Program-made: the position numbers and the translations under genes
NCBI GenBank assembly: GCA_911728455.2
Contig: OU452229.1
Coordinates: forward strand, 16,340,076 to 16,404,075
DNA from: Marthasterias glacialis
Lineage: Eukaryota; Echinodermata; Asteroidea; Forcipulatida; Asteriidae
Direction: 5' to 3'
DNA length: 64,000 bases
In this document: piece by piece, positions 37,369-50,600 of the stretch
Position numbering within the stretch: position 1 is the first letter of the stretch
Layout of the letters: every line of letters begins with the position of its first letter
The notes under the pieces: generated by a model
Database searches by the model: none
Told to the model about the DNA's origin: nothing
The model's input: the letters and a program-made list of their open reading frames with translations, nothing else

Positions 37369-38787
37369 GCCCGCTTGAGTCTCTTCAATCTAATTTTATA
37401 ACACTCTTGTTTGTAAATGCCCGAATGAAACAAAATGACTGTTCTCTACATACTGTTCTCCACATAGTTTTCATTTAAAATAGGTATGCCTTTATACAAA
37501 ATGTAATCTATATGAAGTGATCGGGCCCCTTCGTATCAGGAGGAGGAAGGGGGAACACGGTTCTCTACTGAAAAAAGGACGAGCATTCACCAAAAAATAC
37601 AAAATCTACTCGAGATACAAAAAATGAATCTTCCAGCGATTCATGTATTCTTCACAATAAAGTAGCAGTACACAATACAATATTGCTTAGCACTGCACAG
37701 CAAAATACAATACTCGATAGTAAATAACGTAAAGGTCACAGGTCAACACATGTCACTACACTGTACAATACAATAAGGATAATTCTATCCCTCAAAAATA
37801 TACACCTCTTAAACAAAATGATATTCCCTGGGGGTTCTATCCCTCCCAGAAAACAAACTTTAGGAGCATGGCAAGAGCCATATTCTCTACAAATTAAGGA
37901 GAATTGTTTTTATGGCATGGACTTAATAAGCGCATTTCCAAAATACCAAAGCGCTTTACAATAGCCATTTAAAATAAGGTGTTCTCTGTCTTGCTCAGAG
38001 TCAGAGTCAAACAGAAAAGAGAGAGGTCCAAAGGTCGCGGACACAAAGTTTAAGTTTTGAAAGGAAATGTTAAAATGAAACAGTTGCATCGAAAACATGA
38101 AGACTGAGGGCGCACTTTGTAGCCCTACATATACATAAATTATGCCGATTTTGCTATGATTTCAGCAAAAAAAAAAAAAAAAAGGGAACGCGACAAAAAT
38201 GTTAAATCGAATAATGTTTATTTCACGCGACTGAACTCTAGATGTTGACATTGTGAAAAAAGACCGATCAATCTCCATTGGTGCGCATCCGTGATGCAAT
38301 CTCTAGGATCAGGGTGAGGTCGAAAAACGCCTGTCGCTCCGGCAAAAACACTATTCAAAACGCCCTCAATGGAGCTGGAACGAGACTACAGTCTCGGTGA
38401 AGGGTTTATTTATGAATCCGAAGACAAATAAATGGTGACATTTTGTTTGAAGTTTGTGCTGACTTGTACGTTTTTAAAGTGTTTATGTAGGTGTTTCCAT
38501 GGTGTAAAAGGGCAAGCTTTTATTCAAAACCTTACAGCTCGTCTACAGTTTCGGTATTGATTTGTAGAAAAAGATAAATTAAAATAATATAAAGAATAAC
38601 ATATATGCTTTTCAATCTGAAAGGCTCATTTTTATAGACTAACTTGGTAGGCCTATACTGGATCCTTTTGCCATGAAAACTTTTCCAATACGAGTTACTG
38701 GTCTTGTTCTTATCTCCCAAACGTGAAATCTGTTTCGATGTAAAACTTAAATGCAAAAAAAATCACCCGCGAAAAATGTATAAAAAC

Positions 38788-38832
38788 CCTCGAAAACGGT
38801 GTCCTCGAAAACGGTGTCCTCGAAAACGTGAC
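38788..38832. repeat. 15-bp tandem triplicate
   Basis: CCTCGAAAACGGTGT occurs twice exactly, followed by a third unit that diverges after CCTCGAAAACG. Confidence 0.9.
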
Positions 38833-39295
38833 GTCACTTTGATGCCTGTTTCACAGGTTGGTTGTATGGTGTGTGAAATCAACGTAGAAGGCAGCGCAAC
38901 GAATGGACGGTCGTGTTACTGATGTATCTTTGAACAGAGTTCAGGTGTGATACGACATTGGTTTTGGGTTCACCTCCGATCATTAGCAATGATGTATCGT
39001 GCCATTATGGAGAGATGACAAACACAGGTGCATTTAAGTGTCATGATGAACTGTTCATCAGTTCATACCGGTAGTTGTTTCGCAAATTGGGGCGAGTGAT
39101 GCAATGTTTGTGGGGCGAGTGACGCAATGTTTGTTTCCATCAACAATAAGTCGTTGTTGTACTAAACCCTTTGTCTCTTTCGTCCTTTTTTTCTGTCTCT
39201 CCTCTCTTGGGAAGAGTCTTCTTATTGTACAGTTCTGTTTTATCCAGCCTACCTTTTTTATGGGCATTAAATTGTAATTGAAAATTTGCATTACT

Positions 39296-39355
39296 CACAA
39301 GAAATTATGCAAAGTCACAGCAGGAGAAGGTGCAACGTCATAGTTAATTTTATTA
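39296..39355 (+). repeat. Dispersed repeat, copy A (inverted partner at 44130-44210)
   Basis: Contains GTCACAGCAGGAGAAGGTGC flanked by AAGAAATTATG and TAATTTTATT. The reverse complement of 44130-44210 carries the same core and similar flanks. Confidence 0.6.
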
Positions 39356-39955
39356 GCTTCCCATCTTTTTGTGGTTAAAATGTTAATTTTCACGATACCT
39401 TATTATCACATTTCATAGTTACTGGGTTTCATTACATTACCGAGTTCTCACTTAATCATAATGTCTTGGTCTGAATTGTCATATTTCAGCTAACTTTGTG
39501 AAACATCCCTTCAATTGTGGAAGCATTATCCTTTAATCAATGTTATTTATGGCTTGATGTTCCTTAAATTAAAGATGGAGTTAATTTGGTGTTTATTTTT
39601 TGAGACTGAAATAAATGGAGTAGAGTTGTATGGCCCCACTCCAGAGAGAATAGGGAAAAGATACATAAAATAATTACAAATAAACAATTAAAGAAAGAAA
39701 GAAATAATAGAAACAAATGTCTGCTTGTTCTTATTAACTGAATGTTGGTCATTCAAGGTATACAACGTCACTTAAGTGACCAATCACGCTTGGAAATGTT
39801 ATTGTTTGAAAAGCTCAAATTCTGAGAAAATGAAGGCTTAATAATTATAGTGAAATATACCGAATTAAAACGGAATGCCAACTAGCACATGGACAAGTAG
39901 GCACGTTTGTGTAGCAAATAAATTGTGACAGCACAAACTGTGATGAATGTTTGAC

Positions 39956-39998
39956 ATTATTATTATTATTATTATTATTATTTTTTTTAATTATTTTT
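39956..39998. repeat. ATT microsatellite with T-run
   Basis: About nine ATT units followed by T-rich sequence. Confidence 0.93.
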
Positions 39999-42900
39999 TT
40001 GCACAAGATAATCGGTATAAATGTCTTCGTCTCAAAAGTCGCGCCATCATTGTAATTCGAACAATCGGTACCAGTAACAATCTTTGTTTAGTTTCCAACC
40101 ATTTTCCTGCAAATCGTTTAACAAAAAAGGATAAGGATGAAGTTGAAACTTATGAAATTCGTTCTTTTCAGATGTCAACCCTTCAAAGTGAGTATCGCCC
40201 AAAACCAGAGACTTGCAAATTATTTGTTACCAACGCGTCCCAAATGAAGTTGTCAGTTACACGTAAGCCCAGCATGCGTTGATCCAATTGGTAAATCAAA
40301 CAAGACGTCAGACTCGCCTTGACAACCGATTAGTCCCTAAAAGTGATGATATCTTGTATTTTTATACCGATCGCACAATCCTTTGTAATCGTATTAAGCA
40401 TAATTAGTTTACCTAGTAAATGCCCGACAAGCAGCACACAGATGCTGGCTCGCCAATTTCTCCATGTTTACCCATTAAACTAAATGGTTCAAACGGACGG
40501 GACGCAGAATTTATGGACAGATCTCACTTTTTTTTTTTTTTGTCTGTTAAAAGATAAAAATGATTTCGCAAGGTCGTGACGAAGAACTCTCAATGGAATC
40601 ACCATTATGGAAGTTATAAGTAATACTGATTGTGCACATTCGTTTTGTACACTAACATCCGTGCGCTTGCCTGTAATAATGGAGTGTTATTGTAAACACA
40701 GTCGTGGAAGAAAGTCTGAGGAAATCACAGGATTGGTTAAACCAAGGGGGGTTTTGATGGTCAGTGGGCAGCAGTTCAGCAGTGATTATTATCAACAAGA
40801 GTCATTTCATCAGTCACCGTTGATACTACAATGAGCTCTTGTTGACCAAGATTGTTAACTTAATGAGTTGGCTTGATTGCTGGGTTGAGGAGTGGCGCGA
40901 TGGCGACGCATCACACGAAGTTCATTTTTAGCGTTCGAAAGTGTACAGACTGACCCTGACCCGTATCAGTGTTTACGACCCAGATACGTCAAGTTTGGGT
41001 GACCGTCGAAAGACCGAATTGATGATTTTAAAATGATATATGTGTTCGCTGGGAAAAGACAATTGGTAATGAGCAACCGTCCTCGGAAATATTACCATTA
41101 AATGGAAATGCGGGCACCGTCTAGAAAACTGCGTAAAAATCCAATCCCATTAATCTTCCATTTCAATGCAAAAGGAATAAGCTTTCTGACATGCGTTCAT
41201 GCAAAACAGAACTTACTCAACAAAACTACGAAACCCCCAAACCTAGCCACCTTATAAATTTTCATAAACTATTATTTCTAAAACAAGAGAGTTTTAATGA
41301 AATGAAAAAAACAACAAAAAAAAACAACAACGAATAAGTCGCCCTCTGTTCTCGAGATATAATGTGCAATCCGCGATAAAAAAAAAAAAAAAAAAAAACG
41401 ACCCTCCCAGCGATCTTTGAGAGCTACGCCACGCCTCATTTGAGAAACTGAAAGATATTTTTGTGTGTGAAAAAAACCCTCCGCAAAAAGGTCCTTTTTG
41501 TGTTCTATTTTTTTTTTTATAGATCGTAAAACGGAGCGTTTATTTTGGTGGTTCAGTCCGTGGTTTGTCACACGCGTGACGCTGACTCCGTGCACCGCTC
41601 TCTCGCTTGCCTAACGGGTCGTGCTATGCTCTTCTTTGAAGGTGACGATCATTCGCAATCAGTGCAAACAGATTGGTTTTCAGCCAGACAACATCTACGA
41701 GTTTTCATTTCTCTCTCTCTTTTTTTTTTATATCTTAGTTTTGATTTCTTGCAAACAGTTTATTTCCACCGTCAGCGCGGATACGTCTCAACGACACGAC
41801 GTGCGTTTCCTGTGTAAATGGGGTCTACGCACGTGTACACAGCAACCAGTTCCCCGTACACAACCCTGTTTAGAGTGACCAACGCTATGGTTAATAAACA
41901 ATTTTTTTTGTTCAATTTTTGGAGTGATCTGCGAGTCTCCCAGCCATAAACCAGGATTCTGGTAAGAATGTATATGCACAAGATGGTTTAATTATTGATT
42001 CCTGGCCGATTTTTCTGCAATTAGTGATCTACTTTAATGATTCAACCTCGTCTCTTTCAAGAAGTTCAAAATTGTTCTTGAACCCGTTTTGAGTACGTGT
42101 ACATATTGCACTGTGCCGGGGTTAGCTTTCCATGTCTTGTAATTCTTAATACTAGTAAGAGAAGGAGCAAAAGGTGGAGCAAGGGTGGCTTAAACTTAAA
42201 ACAACAACGACGGGACATTTTTTTTTTTTTTTTTATTTCTTGGACGAACATATTAAATAGGACAAACCTTCTGTAAATCGTTTCATGTTAATTTTGTCAT
42301 AACTGTACCTTTTTTAATCCAAGGTGCCCGCATTGACGTAGACATTGAATTGGGAAATGTGCGATATTTGACCCAATTCCTTACCCAGATCACCCGATTA
42401 AGAAACCCATAATAATGTTCGTTTACAGGTACCGTATTTTAACAGCTCTGTTCGGTCAGACGAATACCTAAAATTATTTTTTTTTCTTTCTATTCTTTCG
42501 TATAATGGGAGGAGGAGCGAAGTTGTCTATTGGCTCATCTTTTGTTATGATTTGATTGTGCAAGAGGGGATTGTCAAGTTTGCATGGTTGTTTGTACATT
42601 ATTGTGTGTCTGAAATTGTTGAAACGATGGGGCGAGCTTCGTCAACAGTACCGGTCTTCGGTGGTTGAGGAACAGTGTTAATTAGCGTGGAATACACGCC
42701 GTGCTTGGAACAATACGACGGCCTATATCATCCCCCGTGTCTCGCTATCTTCGTGGGCCCCTTGAACACGTTCCTGGACGAACTGCACAAAATACACCAG
42801 AGTGAAAAAAAAATATCAAACAAGACACCGACATGGAGGGTTATCGATGGCCATTGTGTCAGCCGTCAATATCCGTAACATACGGAGTAGAGCTCTTACC

Positions 42901-43742
42901 CGTGTCATCCCCCGTACTCAGGACCGCTCAGTGAGCAAACACTACAAGAGAAAGTGAACGGTGTAAGGGCTGACTGAAGACGGGCCAGCCAGCATCACAG
43001 GCGCTGATATGGAGGGAGGAATGCGATCAGTTAACAAAGTAATTACCACTTCCGTAGTCACCTTACTCTACGGGGGTGAAGGAGACGAGGGTCCCGGGGC
43101 GGTCTGCGGACACGGTGCCGTTGCGTTGGAGGGCCCGCACGCGTCTGGCGCCGGGCAGACGCATATGGTAGGTGCCTCTTTTCCTCATACCGAATGGAGA
43201 TTAGATCTTTTTTTTTCGATATTTGCTCACCATCTTGTGAGGATGATGATAAATACTAGACGAGTGAGATGCACAGATTGTAACCCGGGTTGAGAATCAA
43301 GAGTTTAAACGGACGTTGTTGACCCGTGAGTTGTGACATTATATGACGTTGTATTCTGCCCTCTATGCTACCCTTGGGAAAATAACGTCAATCCACCCTC
43401 TGGATTCTGGAGTTGGTTCTTTAAAAGTAACGCCCATTATTTTGTCAGTGACGCATGCACTTCTGTTTCATTTCAAAAAAAAACAAAAAGTTCTTGGCTA
43501 TGTTGGCGGCAAGTTATGGCAAGATCGTCCCACAATGCAAGACAACATTCAACTTCGAACAAACATTCCCGTCCTCCATCAAACAGAACGAGACAGGTGC
43601 CGAAAACAATCAGCAACAAAAGTATAAGCTTGGAAATCAACGGACACGAACAAGAACAAAAACAACTACTACTTCATTGTGAGATTTGTTTTGTGTAGCA
43701 GAATTATCATAATGCACTCACGCACTCACTCAGTCGACAGCT

Positions 43743-43776
43743 GTCGGACATTTACGATGTTTATTAAATGTCCGAC
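43743..43776. repeat. Perfect 12-bp hairpin
   Basis: GTCGGACATTTA and its exact complement TAAATGTCCGAC are separated by a 10-base loop. No downstream gene is identified, so a regulatory role is not claimed. Confidence 0.75.
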
Positions 43777-44129
43777 ATCATAATGCAGTTGTAAATCGAG
43801 GGCACTATTCTCTGCCGTCACGACGGGAAGTGAGTGTCACATCAACATTAATGTGTAAATATGAAACAACAAACCGTAAAAAAGCAAACATTTATATATC
43901 CTTTAAAAAACCTCCGAAGAACAAGCATATATTTGATTGAGACATAAATAAATGGTTTATCTTATCTTTAACGAAGCAACTCAAATAATGGTAGCTTTTA
44001 AACTTACAAAGTTTAACGTGAAAGATGTACGATACAATACGACATCAATTCACATGAATTATAGTTATAAAACGAAGAAAATCATTTCACATAACTGAAA
44101 AAAGAAAGAAAAAAAGTAAAATAATAACA

Positions 44130-44210
44130 TACATAATGAAATCAATTTTTATTGTGAACTGTGGTGTTGCACCTTCTCCTGCTGTGACGTCGCATAATTC
44201 ATAAGTACAA
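44130..44210 (-). repeat. Dispersed repeat, copy B
   Basis: Inverted partner of 39296-39355, sharing GCACCTTCTCCTGCTGTGAC. Confidence 0.6.
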
Positions 44211-45895
44211 TTTCTTGCCCATTTTTTTTTTAGAGCATCAACAAAAAGGTAACGGCAAACAGAACTATATAATTATTAGTAAAAGAAGACTGTTCCCTTG
44301 TGAGAGAGAAAAAGAAGAAGTAGAAACAAAGTTGGCAAGACATTAACTCCTCACCTCAGTCACAATTATAAAGTTATGCACATGTCCTCATCACACGTAC
44401 AGCCCCAGCTCAACATTGGTAAACGGACTGTAAATGCTTCCATTCTTTGCACAAATCAAGACATTTGTAATAAAACCAACCTGTGAAAATGTCAGCTCAT
44501 TTTGTTGTTTCGTTTGCGAGAAAACTGTAAAAATGCATTCAGCATTTTTGTACGCATTCCTACAGGCAGAGTTTACGTCTCACTGAGACGAAAACTAATT
44601 ATTTTGGATCTTATTTCACTTATTTATAAACAATAACACTTCAGTCAGAAATATTTCAGGGAAAGTTTTCTACCATCAATATCTTTATACCATGTAAGGT
44701 ACATGTATGTGCAAACCTGTAAACAGTCATGTTTTTCTTCTTACCAATATTGATCTGGGGCTTTAAATGCCCGTGTGTTTATAATGCTTTAAGTTAAGAC
44801 GATGCATTTCCCACAGTTGCCAAACCCAGTCATATTTCCTTGAAAGACAAGTAGATACCGGTAGATTTCTTCAAGGTGTTAGGTCTTTGTACGGCATTCC
44901 CAATTAGCTCGCTTTCTAATTCAACAATAAGACAATTTAATTTTTATACCTGTTTTCGGCACACACTGAACCGCATCAAATGCCATCATATTGAGAAGAC
45001 AATACCATAAACCAAAGTAACAATAAATAGGGCAATGATACTGAAATTACCTATCAATTTCCGCTTTGAATTCATCCGAAGGATATTGGCAAACAGGGAA
45101 ACAATAAAAAGTACATGAACCTTAAATGATGATCGGGTCCATTACCCATGAAGCCAAAAAGCAGAAATTACACCCCTCTGTTTTTTCCCCTCACATGGAG
45201 ACGGTAGTAGTCGGATTCCAAGTTACCCAGCTGTCTGCTGGTCACACATCTCTGGTGAATTTTACGCACCTATGACCGCCGTGCAGAGCTCCGACTACCC
45301 CGGTAGAAGATACCGTGTTATTACACTGCACCTCGTGCAATTATTCCATACTAATACGTGGCGAGTAAACACGGCCGTTCTACCGTTCGATCGATATGAG
45401 AGTGGAGTTATAACCGGGCAACAAGTCTGGGAAACAGTTGAACTTTGTCCGGTCGTCCACGGGCCTGATGATGACCCCCAAAATGACCGATTTTAGAACA
45501 CCATTCCAGCCTGGACACTTCAATATTGCTAGAATAATTGATAATACAATACACTCAATAAAGGACATTATTTTAGCTTCGCTGAGCAACCACAGAGCAA
45601 CCACAGGGGCCTACATGCATTTTAACTACATCGAAATGAGACACATGGCGAATATAACAATCTGTGTTCATTTGATAACACATCAGTTCTTCTTCATTAT
45701 AGAGTATGTTAATGGCATTCTCAGAACCATGGTCCATACCTTACGGACTTAACTTTTGCTTTCCACAAGCGCTGAAATAGGTTTGGTTGGGGTTGGGTAG
45801 GTGCTGCTTGGCGGTGGGGGTGGGGGGAGGGAGGGGGAGATTGGTTCCAAATGGCTGACGGCTGACTGTTTCCCAATGGAAGATAACGGTAACCT

Positions 45896-46035
45896 TAGGC
45901 TGTATCTGAATTATCGGCTACGGCTGAGCGGCTGTCGCTAAGGGTGTTGATAAGGACGTCAAATTCTTCCACGCATGATGACGCGACGATCCAGCCTTAG
46001 CTGTAGCCATGGCCGCCAATTCGGATGCGGCCTTA
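45896..46035. mobile_element. Palindromic element, GGCCGTGT family (copy 2)
   Basis: Begins TAGGCTGTATCTGAATTATC and ends CCAATTCGGATGCGGCCTTA. GGCTACGGCTGAG on the left is mirrored by CTTAGCTGTAGCC on the right. Related to 13136-13259 by its end words and layout. Confidence 0.5.
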
Positions 46036-49000
46036 ATGTTATAATGTTAACATGTTAGTAGCCCTCGTATCCCCTTCCCACCGGTGCTGTGTACCAATGC
46101 GGGCAAAGTACCAACGATGTCGTGACTAGCAACCCGTCCAATCAGAATCGACGAATATAAACCAAGCAACATTCCAATCTGACGCATCGCTCTCTTTAAA
46201 CAAGGTTTTCGAAAAAAAAGACAGAAAAGTTCCCCCTCTTATGCCGAACGAATTTATTTGGTTTGGACTCGACCGCAGACCGATCCGTCAACTGACAACC
46301 CATGATCAAGTTATTTCTTTGATGTTTTTGTTTCATCTGATAAGAGTTTTTTTTATTTGGTTCTCGTGTTATCTTAACTGATTACATATGCTTGAAGAAG
46401 ACTCATCTCAAAAGGAGGTAATTGGTAATTATCTAAGAAGACAAAACTAAACTAAAATGACTTATTATCCTTTCTCAATTGTGAGATATTTTAAGAGCCA
46501 AATATCCTGAAAAGGTTTCCCATCTGACGTGTTGTTATTTTCGAGAAAATGTGAACAAGATGTTTACACCATCCGCTGATTATCTATTTCCACAGTATAC
46601 AGCAAGATAAGTCGAACCAAATGCATTTTACTTTATTTTCCCAAGACCCTAACAGGTGGTTTTCGGCTCATTTGGTTTATTTAGACAAAGAATAATTTTC
46701 ATCAATTAATTTCAGCGATGGAATTTTTTTTTTGAAAGTAAAATATACCCACATCATTGCACTGGAGAATTGTAGTTAATGATTGCAGTCACGGTTCAGT
46801 TTCAGAAGAGACTATTGTGGAAACTTTTAATTCATATTTTAAACAGGAACCAATTAAAAGAGTTGCTTAAAAAAAAAATAATAATAATAATAATAATAAT
46901 TCTGAACAAAAAAAACCCTTCCATTTTGCAAAGTCATGATGTAACCAGCCAAAATGTAATAGGGTTCGTACTGACTGTAACTGGCTTCTTGATTGATTTT
47001 ACTTGGCGAATTCAGTTTCTGCGTATGTAGCAGTTCCGAAATCGAGCTCATATTGATGCCCATTGGTGCAGTATAAATTCCCTTTAACCGATTCTGCGCA
47101 CTGTCGTCAACATTGTGTATTGCATAACACATCAACACCTAGTCCTGTGTCAATGAAACTTCATTATTTAGTTTTTGTTAAGTTTTTCTTGGGAGTGATT
47201 TTAGGGAATATCTGGTTTTCTTGTTTATAGAATGGTTACAGTTCAGTGGAAATGTCTTGATTAGAACTGGTATGCTGACGTTATAGTAAAATAAGCTTCG
47301 AAGTTAAAAATAATCTTTATTTATAATCACCTTAGCTACGCCGTGTAGTTTTAGGTCATTAAAATAGAAAGATATGATGTTGATTGACTTTAAAGTAAGA
47401 TAGTGGCTTGTTCGTGTTTGGAGACGCATTAGCCCCAAAACAGTAAAATAGAGAGAAGGGCCGAGAGGAAAAAAAAAGATGCTTTCAAATCTGTGAGAAA
47501 ACGGAAAGCAGAGCGCAACATCTATACAGATGGGGAGAAAGGGTCTGGGAGGCTCCATTAAGTCTCCTGTCTTCCACCCTGTGTAGGCAGTGATGAATGG
47601 CTGGCACACGCCTCCGTCGAGCCGCATCGTTTGCCCTGTCACATGAAGAAGTAACGCCATACATCACCGCGGGATGCCAACTGATGAGCGATGGTGAGGC
47701 AGACTTTGTGGGATGCCTCTCCCCCCGTTCGTCCAGGTAAAGCCAAACACTTCAACCGATTGCCTTTTCCCCTTCTCTCTTCTTCGTTTCCCCCTTCGCC
47801 CTTCGTCCGGGTCAGTCTCTTGTGTTATGTTTGAGCTTTTAGGCTGCAAGTCAAGGGCTTGCATCGAGTCTCGTTTCTGAAATCCAGGGCAAACTCCTCA
47901 TCGTTTGATTTCTTGAAACATGTAAGGTCATTATCAATTTTTATTGTTACTATCACAGTATCCCTTGAAATCCAGAGCTGATCTTTGTACAGCAAATAAT
48001 GATATTCCTTATCAATTCTAAAAAAGCACACCATCATTAAATTAGATAGAAAAAGAAACCAAATGATGTAGGAGTGAGCAGACAAACAAACTTAGCCATC
48101 CATAGAACCGATGAGTTTCTTTTTGGCGTGTTAGAGGTACACTAGTCTTCTTCAATACACAGCTCTGGTCTTCTTAATCTCTTAACTCTATAAATGTCGA
48201 TTGATAACTGTAGATTACTAATTAAAACAAAATAATAATAATAATATTAATGATAACGTAAATCTTCTGTCAATTTACCCCTTTTGGATATATATTTTTT
48301 CCTACCACGAAACTGGGTCAAACCATTAAAGCTTGTGTCTTGTATCGCCCGTGGAAGAGCCATTGGACTTTTCCCAAACATCATCTTGTATTTTGGCTTC
48401 GGCTTCAGCTTCAGCTTCGGCTTCGGCAGGTCAGCCATTTTTAACCCGTGTGCTCCCTCTATGTGTTGGTTACTTTACATCGTTCTGTTTCGTCTTATCT
48501 TGCGTTATATATCAACTCCCACTGAAGCTATTCTTATCAAAATATGACTAGATAATCACATAGTTTCATATAATAATATAACTTCACACCTTTATAGAGA
48601 AGATCAATCTTTATCCACAAATTAGTTGTACGGTTGTACTTTGATTTGAGAACTAAGAGATGACAACAAGGGTTTATCCAACCCAAATCAGGGAAATAAA
48701 CTAAGAAAGATGAAAGTTAAAACAATGATGATAAAATTATCACAGAACATTTTGTCTTCCTCTTCACTTGGATGACTAACGTACATCCGCATAGGGTGTC
48801 CATTATAAGACACCTGTGCGATATATGGAAAACACTTCAACTGTCACAAAGTACACGTGTCTCAATGGGGCAGTTGATGACAGCTTTCTTGTTTTTAATC
48901 ATCAACCCACAAAATCGAATCACCACCGATGAATCTGCTCTTCATTGTGGGGGACAAATCGAGCCCTCGCACCGCCGAAGAGTTTACCCTTTACACCCTG

Positions 49001-49874
49001 GTTCTGCTGTCTCCCCACAAGACACGCGTGCACAGAATTTGCTAATAATCACTTACATCAACGGCGGTAGTTGGGAGCGGGCCCTTAATGCTTAATGATA
49101 AACTAGACAATCAAATAATCAGACGAAAATAATAAGAGTAAATTTGTCTTATAGCTCAACTGAGTTCGTGTACCTTTTGCATTTTTATTAAATCAACCGA
49201 ATTTCATCAGTGGCGGAGTCTGCTGAGGTTGCTTTCCCCCCGTCTTTATTTTCGTGTTTTGGTTCATGAGTTCCCAGTCGCTGTTGGCTTCTGTTCATTA
49301 ATGAAAGACAAAATCAAATTTCGCAAATTAAATTCGGTGAGCAAATTTTCTATTTATATTTGTCTACAGCACGGCAGTTTGTCGCCAGAATATTTTGCGT
49401 CACTTTCATTGTCCCCCGTACCGTGCACTTTGGTCATCTATTGGCCGACATGCCACGCAGCTCGCCGGCTATATATGCACCGCGGGTTGACTGATCAACG
49501 CCTAAAACAACGCTCCTGTGTAAGTCGTTGAACGGTAAACCCTCGGCCACTTATTATCACATTCCTTCGGCTTTCCCCTCAAATCTACCAAAGTATAAAA
49601 CACAATAAATTCCCCTGCAACCAGTTTAATATCTGAACCTTCATTTCAATCCAAGCAATTTGCTACTGAAAAAATGGCGGTATTAAACGTCTACAGCCGA
49701 TCAGTAAGGACAACAAAGGAAAAAAAAAAAAGAAGAAAAAAAAGAAGAAGAAAATAAAGTAAAACAAAAGCAACGTTGACGGGTGTCAGTGTCGTTGGGA
49801 CAGCGCCACCAAGTGTTAACATTATTGTTTCCCCGCCATATTCCCATTTTTCACTCTATTTAGTTAATTACAGT
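46036..49874. other. Intergenic, no gene recognised
   Basis: Contains an ATA microsatellite (46869-46901) and a TTCGGC/TTCAGC hexamer run (about 48393-48428). A GC-richer patch at 47480-47830 has open frames but no known protein. About 49680-49760 is A-rich. Confidence 0.4.
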
Positions 49875-50295
49875 CAGTGCCGTAACCGAAGGGGGTACTG
49901 GGTAGGGTGCAGCACGTCCCCAAAGTTGATGTCCTTGCCCCCACCCCCCCCCCCACCCCGGTGCCCCTATTTAAAATCTAGACTGATAAGATTAACAATT
50001 ACCAGAATAAAATAGTACGTTTTGTTTACTGATTTCAATGTTTAAAAACCTGTTGTTTTTTTAAATTTTTTATATACGCTGACAATTTGTATTTACCTCC
50101 ACGTCAGATTATCTTTAAAAATAAAAATAGTAAATTACACAACAAGAGCGCTGAAAAGGGACCTGTTTAATAAAAAATGCAAACGGAAACTACAGTTTCA
50201 ATTGGCCAGGAGTGCCCTTCTAGAAAAAAAATAATAAAATAAAAAAATGTGCAACCCCTTTTGCACCCAAAAACGTTACCCTAGTTTCGTCGCTG
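49875..50295 (-). mobile_element. hAT-like MITE, copy 1 (decayed)
   Basis: Ends CAGTGCCGTAACC and TAGTTTCGTCGCTG. The reverse complement matches the element at 63577-63991 along its length: AACTAGGGTAAC, AAACTGTAGTTTCCGTTTG, TTTCAGCGCTC and AATCTGACGTGGAGGTAAA are shared or nearly so. It is 421 bp against 415 bp in the other copy. Flanking octamers do not match, so this copy is older or rearranged. Confidence 0.75.
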
Positions 50296-50394
50296 ATGGT
50301 ACGCTAAAATACTCAATATGCATTCAGAGAATTTATATCCATAGGATAACATGTTTGCTACAAAAACATGTTTTCAACTGCCCCTAGCTACCGG

Positions 50395-50600
50395 GAAATC
50401 ACGGTGGTCTAGTGGTAATACAACTGCTATAGTATGGAGAAGGTTGTGTGTTCGAATCTCACCCGAGTAAATATGCATGTGGGTTTTTCACGAGACTCGG
50501 GAAAGCACCAAGTATACTCAGCACACATCGGTGTGTGGGTAAAACACAAACAAAAATATAGGTTAAAATATTTTCGTATTTTTTGTTTCTTGTTTAGACT
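50395..50600 (+). mobile_element. tRNA-derived SINE
   Basis: An A-box-like TCTAGTGGTAATA (50408-50420) and a B-box-like GTTCGAATCTC (50450-50460) are spaced as in a tRNA, followed by GAGACTCGGGAAAG type and CACATCGGTGTGTGGGTAAA shared with 6525-6720. These are polymerase III internal promoter boxes of a SINE head. It is not a functional tRNA: the acceptor stem is not complementary. Confidence 0.68.

Larger units (their letters stand above)
37372..45895. other. Intergenic, repeats and unrecognised sequence
   Basis: Contains a 15-bp triplicate (38788-38832), a 24-bp duplicate (about 39087-39131), an ATT repeat (39956-39998), a hairpin (43743-43776), A-runs (41378-41398) and an inverted pair of dispersed repeats (39296-39355 and 44130-44210). 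A GC-rich block at 43060-43170 has open frames on both strands. About 37920-37975 carries TTAATAAGCGCATTTCCAAA and CAAAGCGCTTTACAATAGCC, which looks like another dispersed repeat. No exon recognised. Confidence 0.4.

Noticed and set aside
37113..37478. Asn- and Thr-rich proteins
   Set aside because: They are translated trinucleotide repeat with no conserved context.
45272..45496. 74-residue plus-strand frame in moderately GC-rich DNA
   Set aside because: No recognised domain and no supporting splice sites.
50395..50470. A tRNA gene
   Set aside because: A and B boxes are present but the acceptor stem does not pair and the body continues as a SINE shared with another locus.
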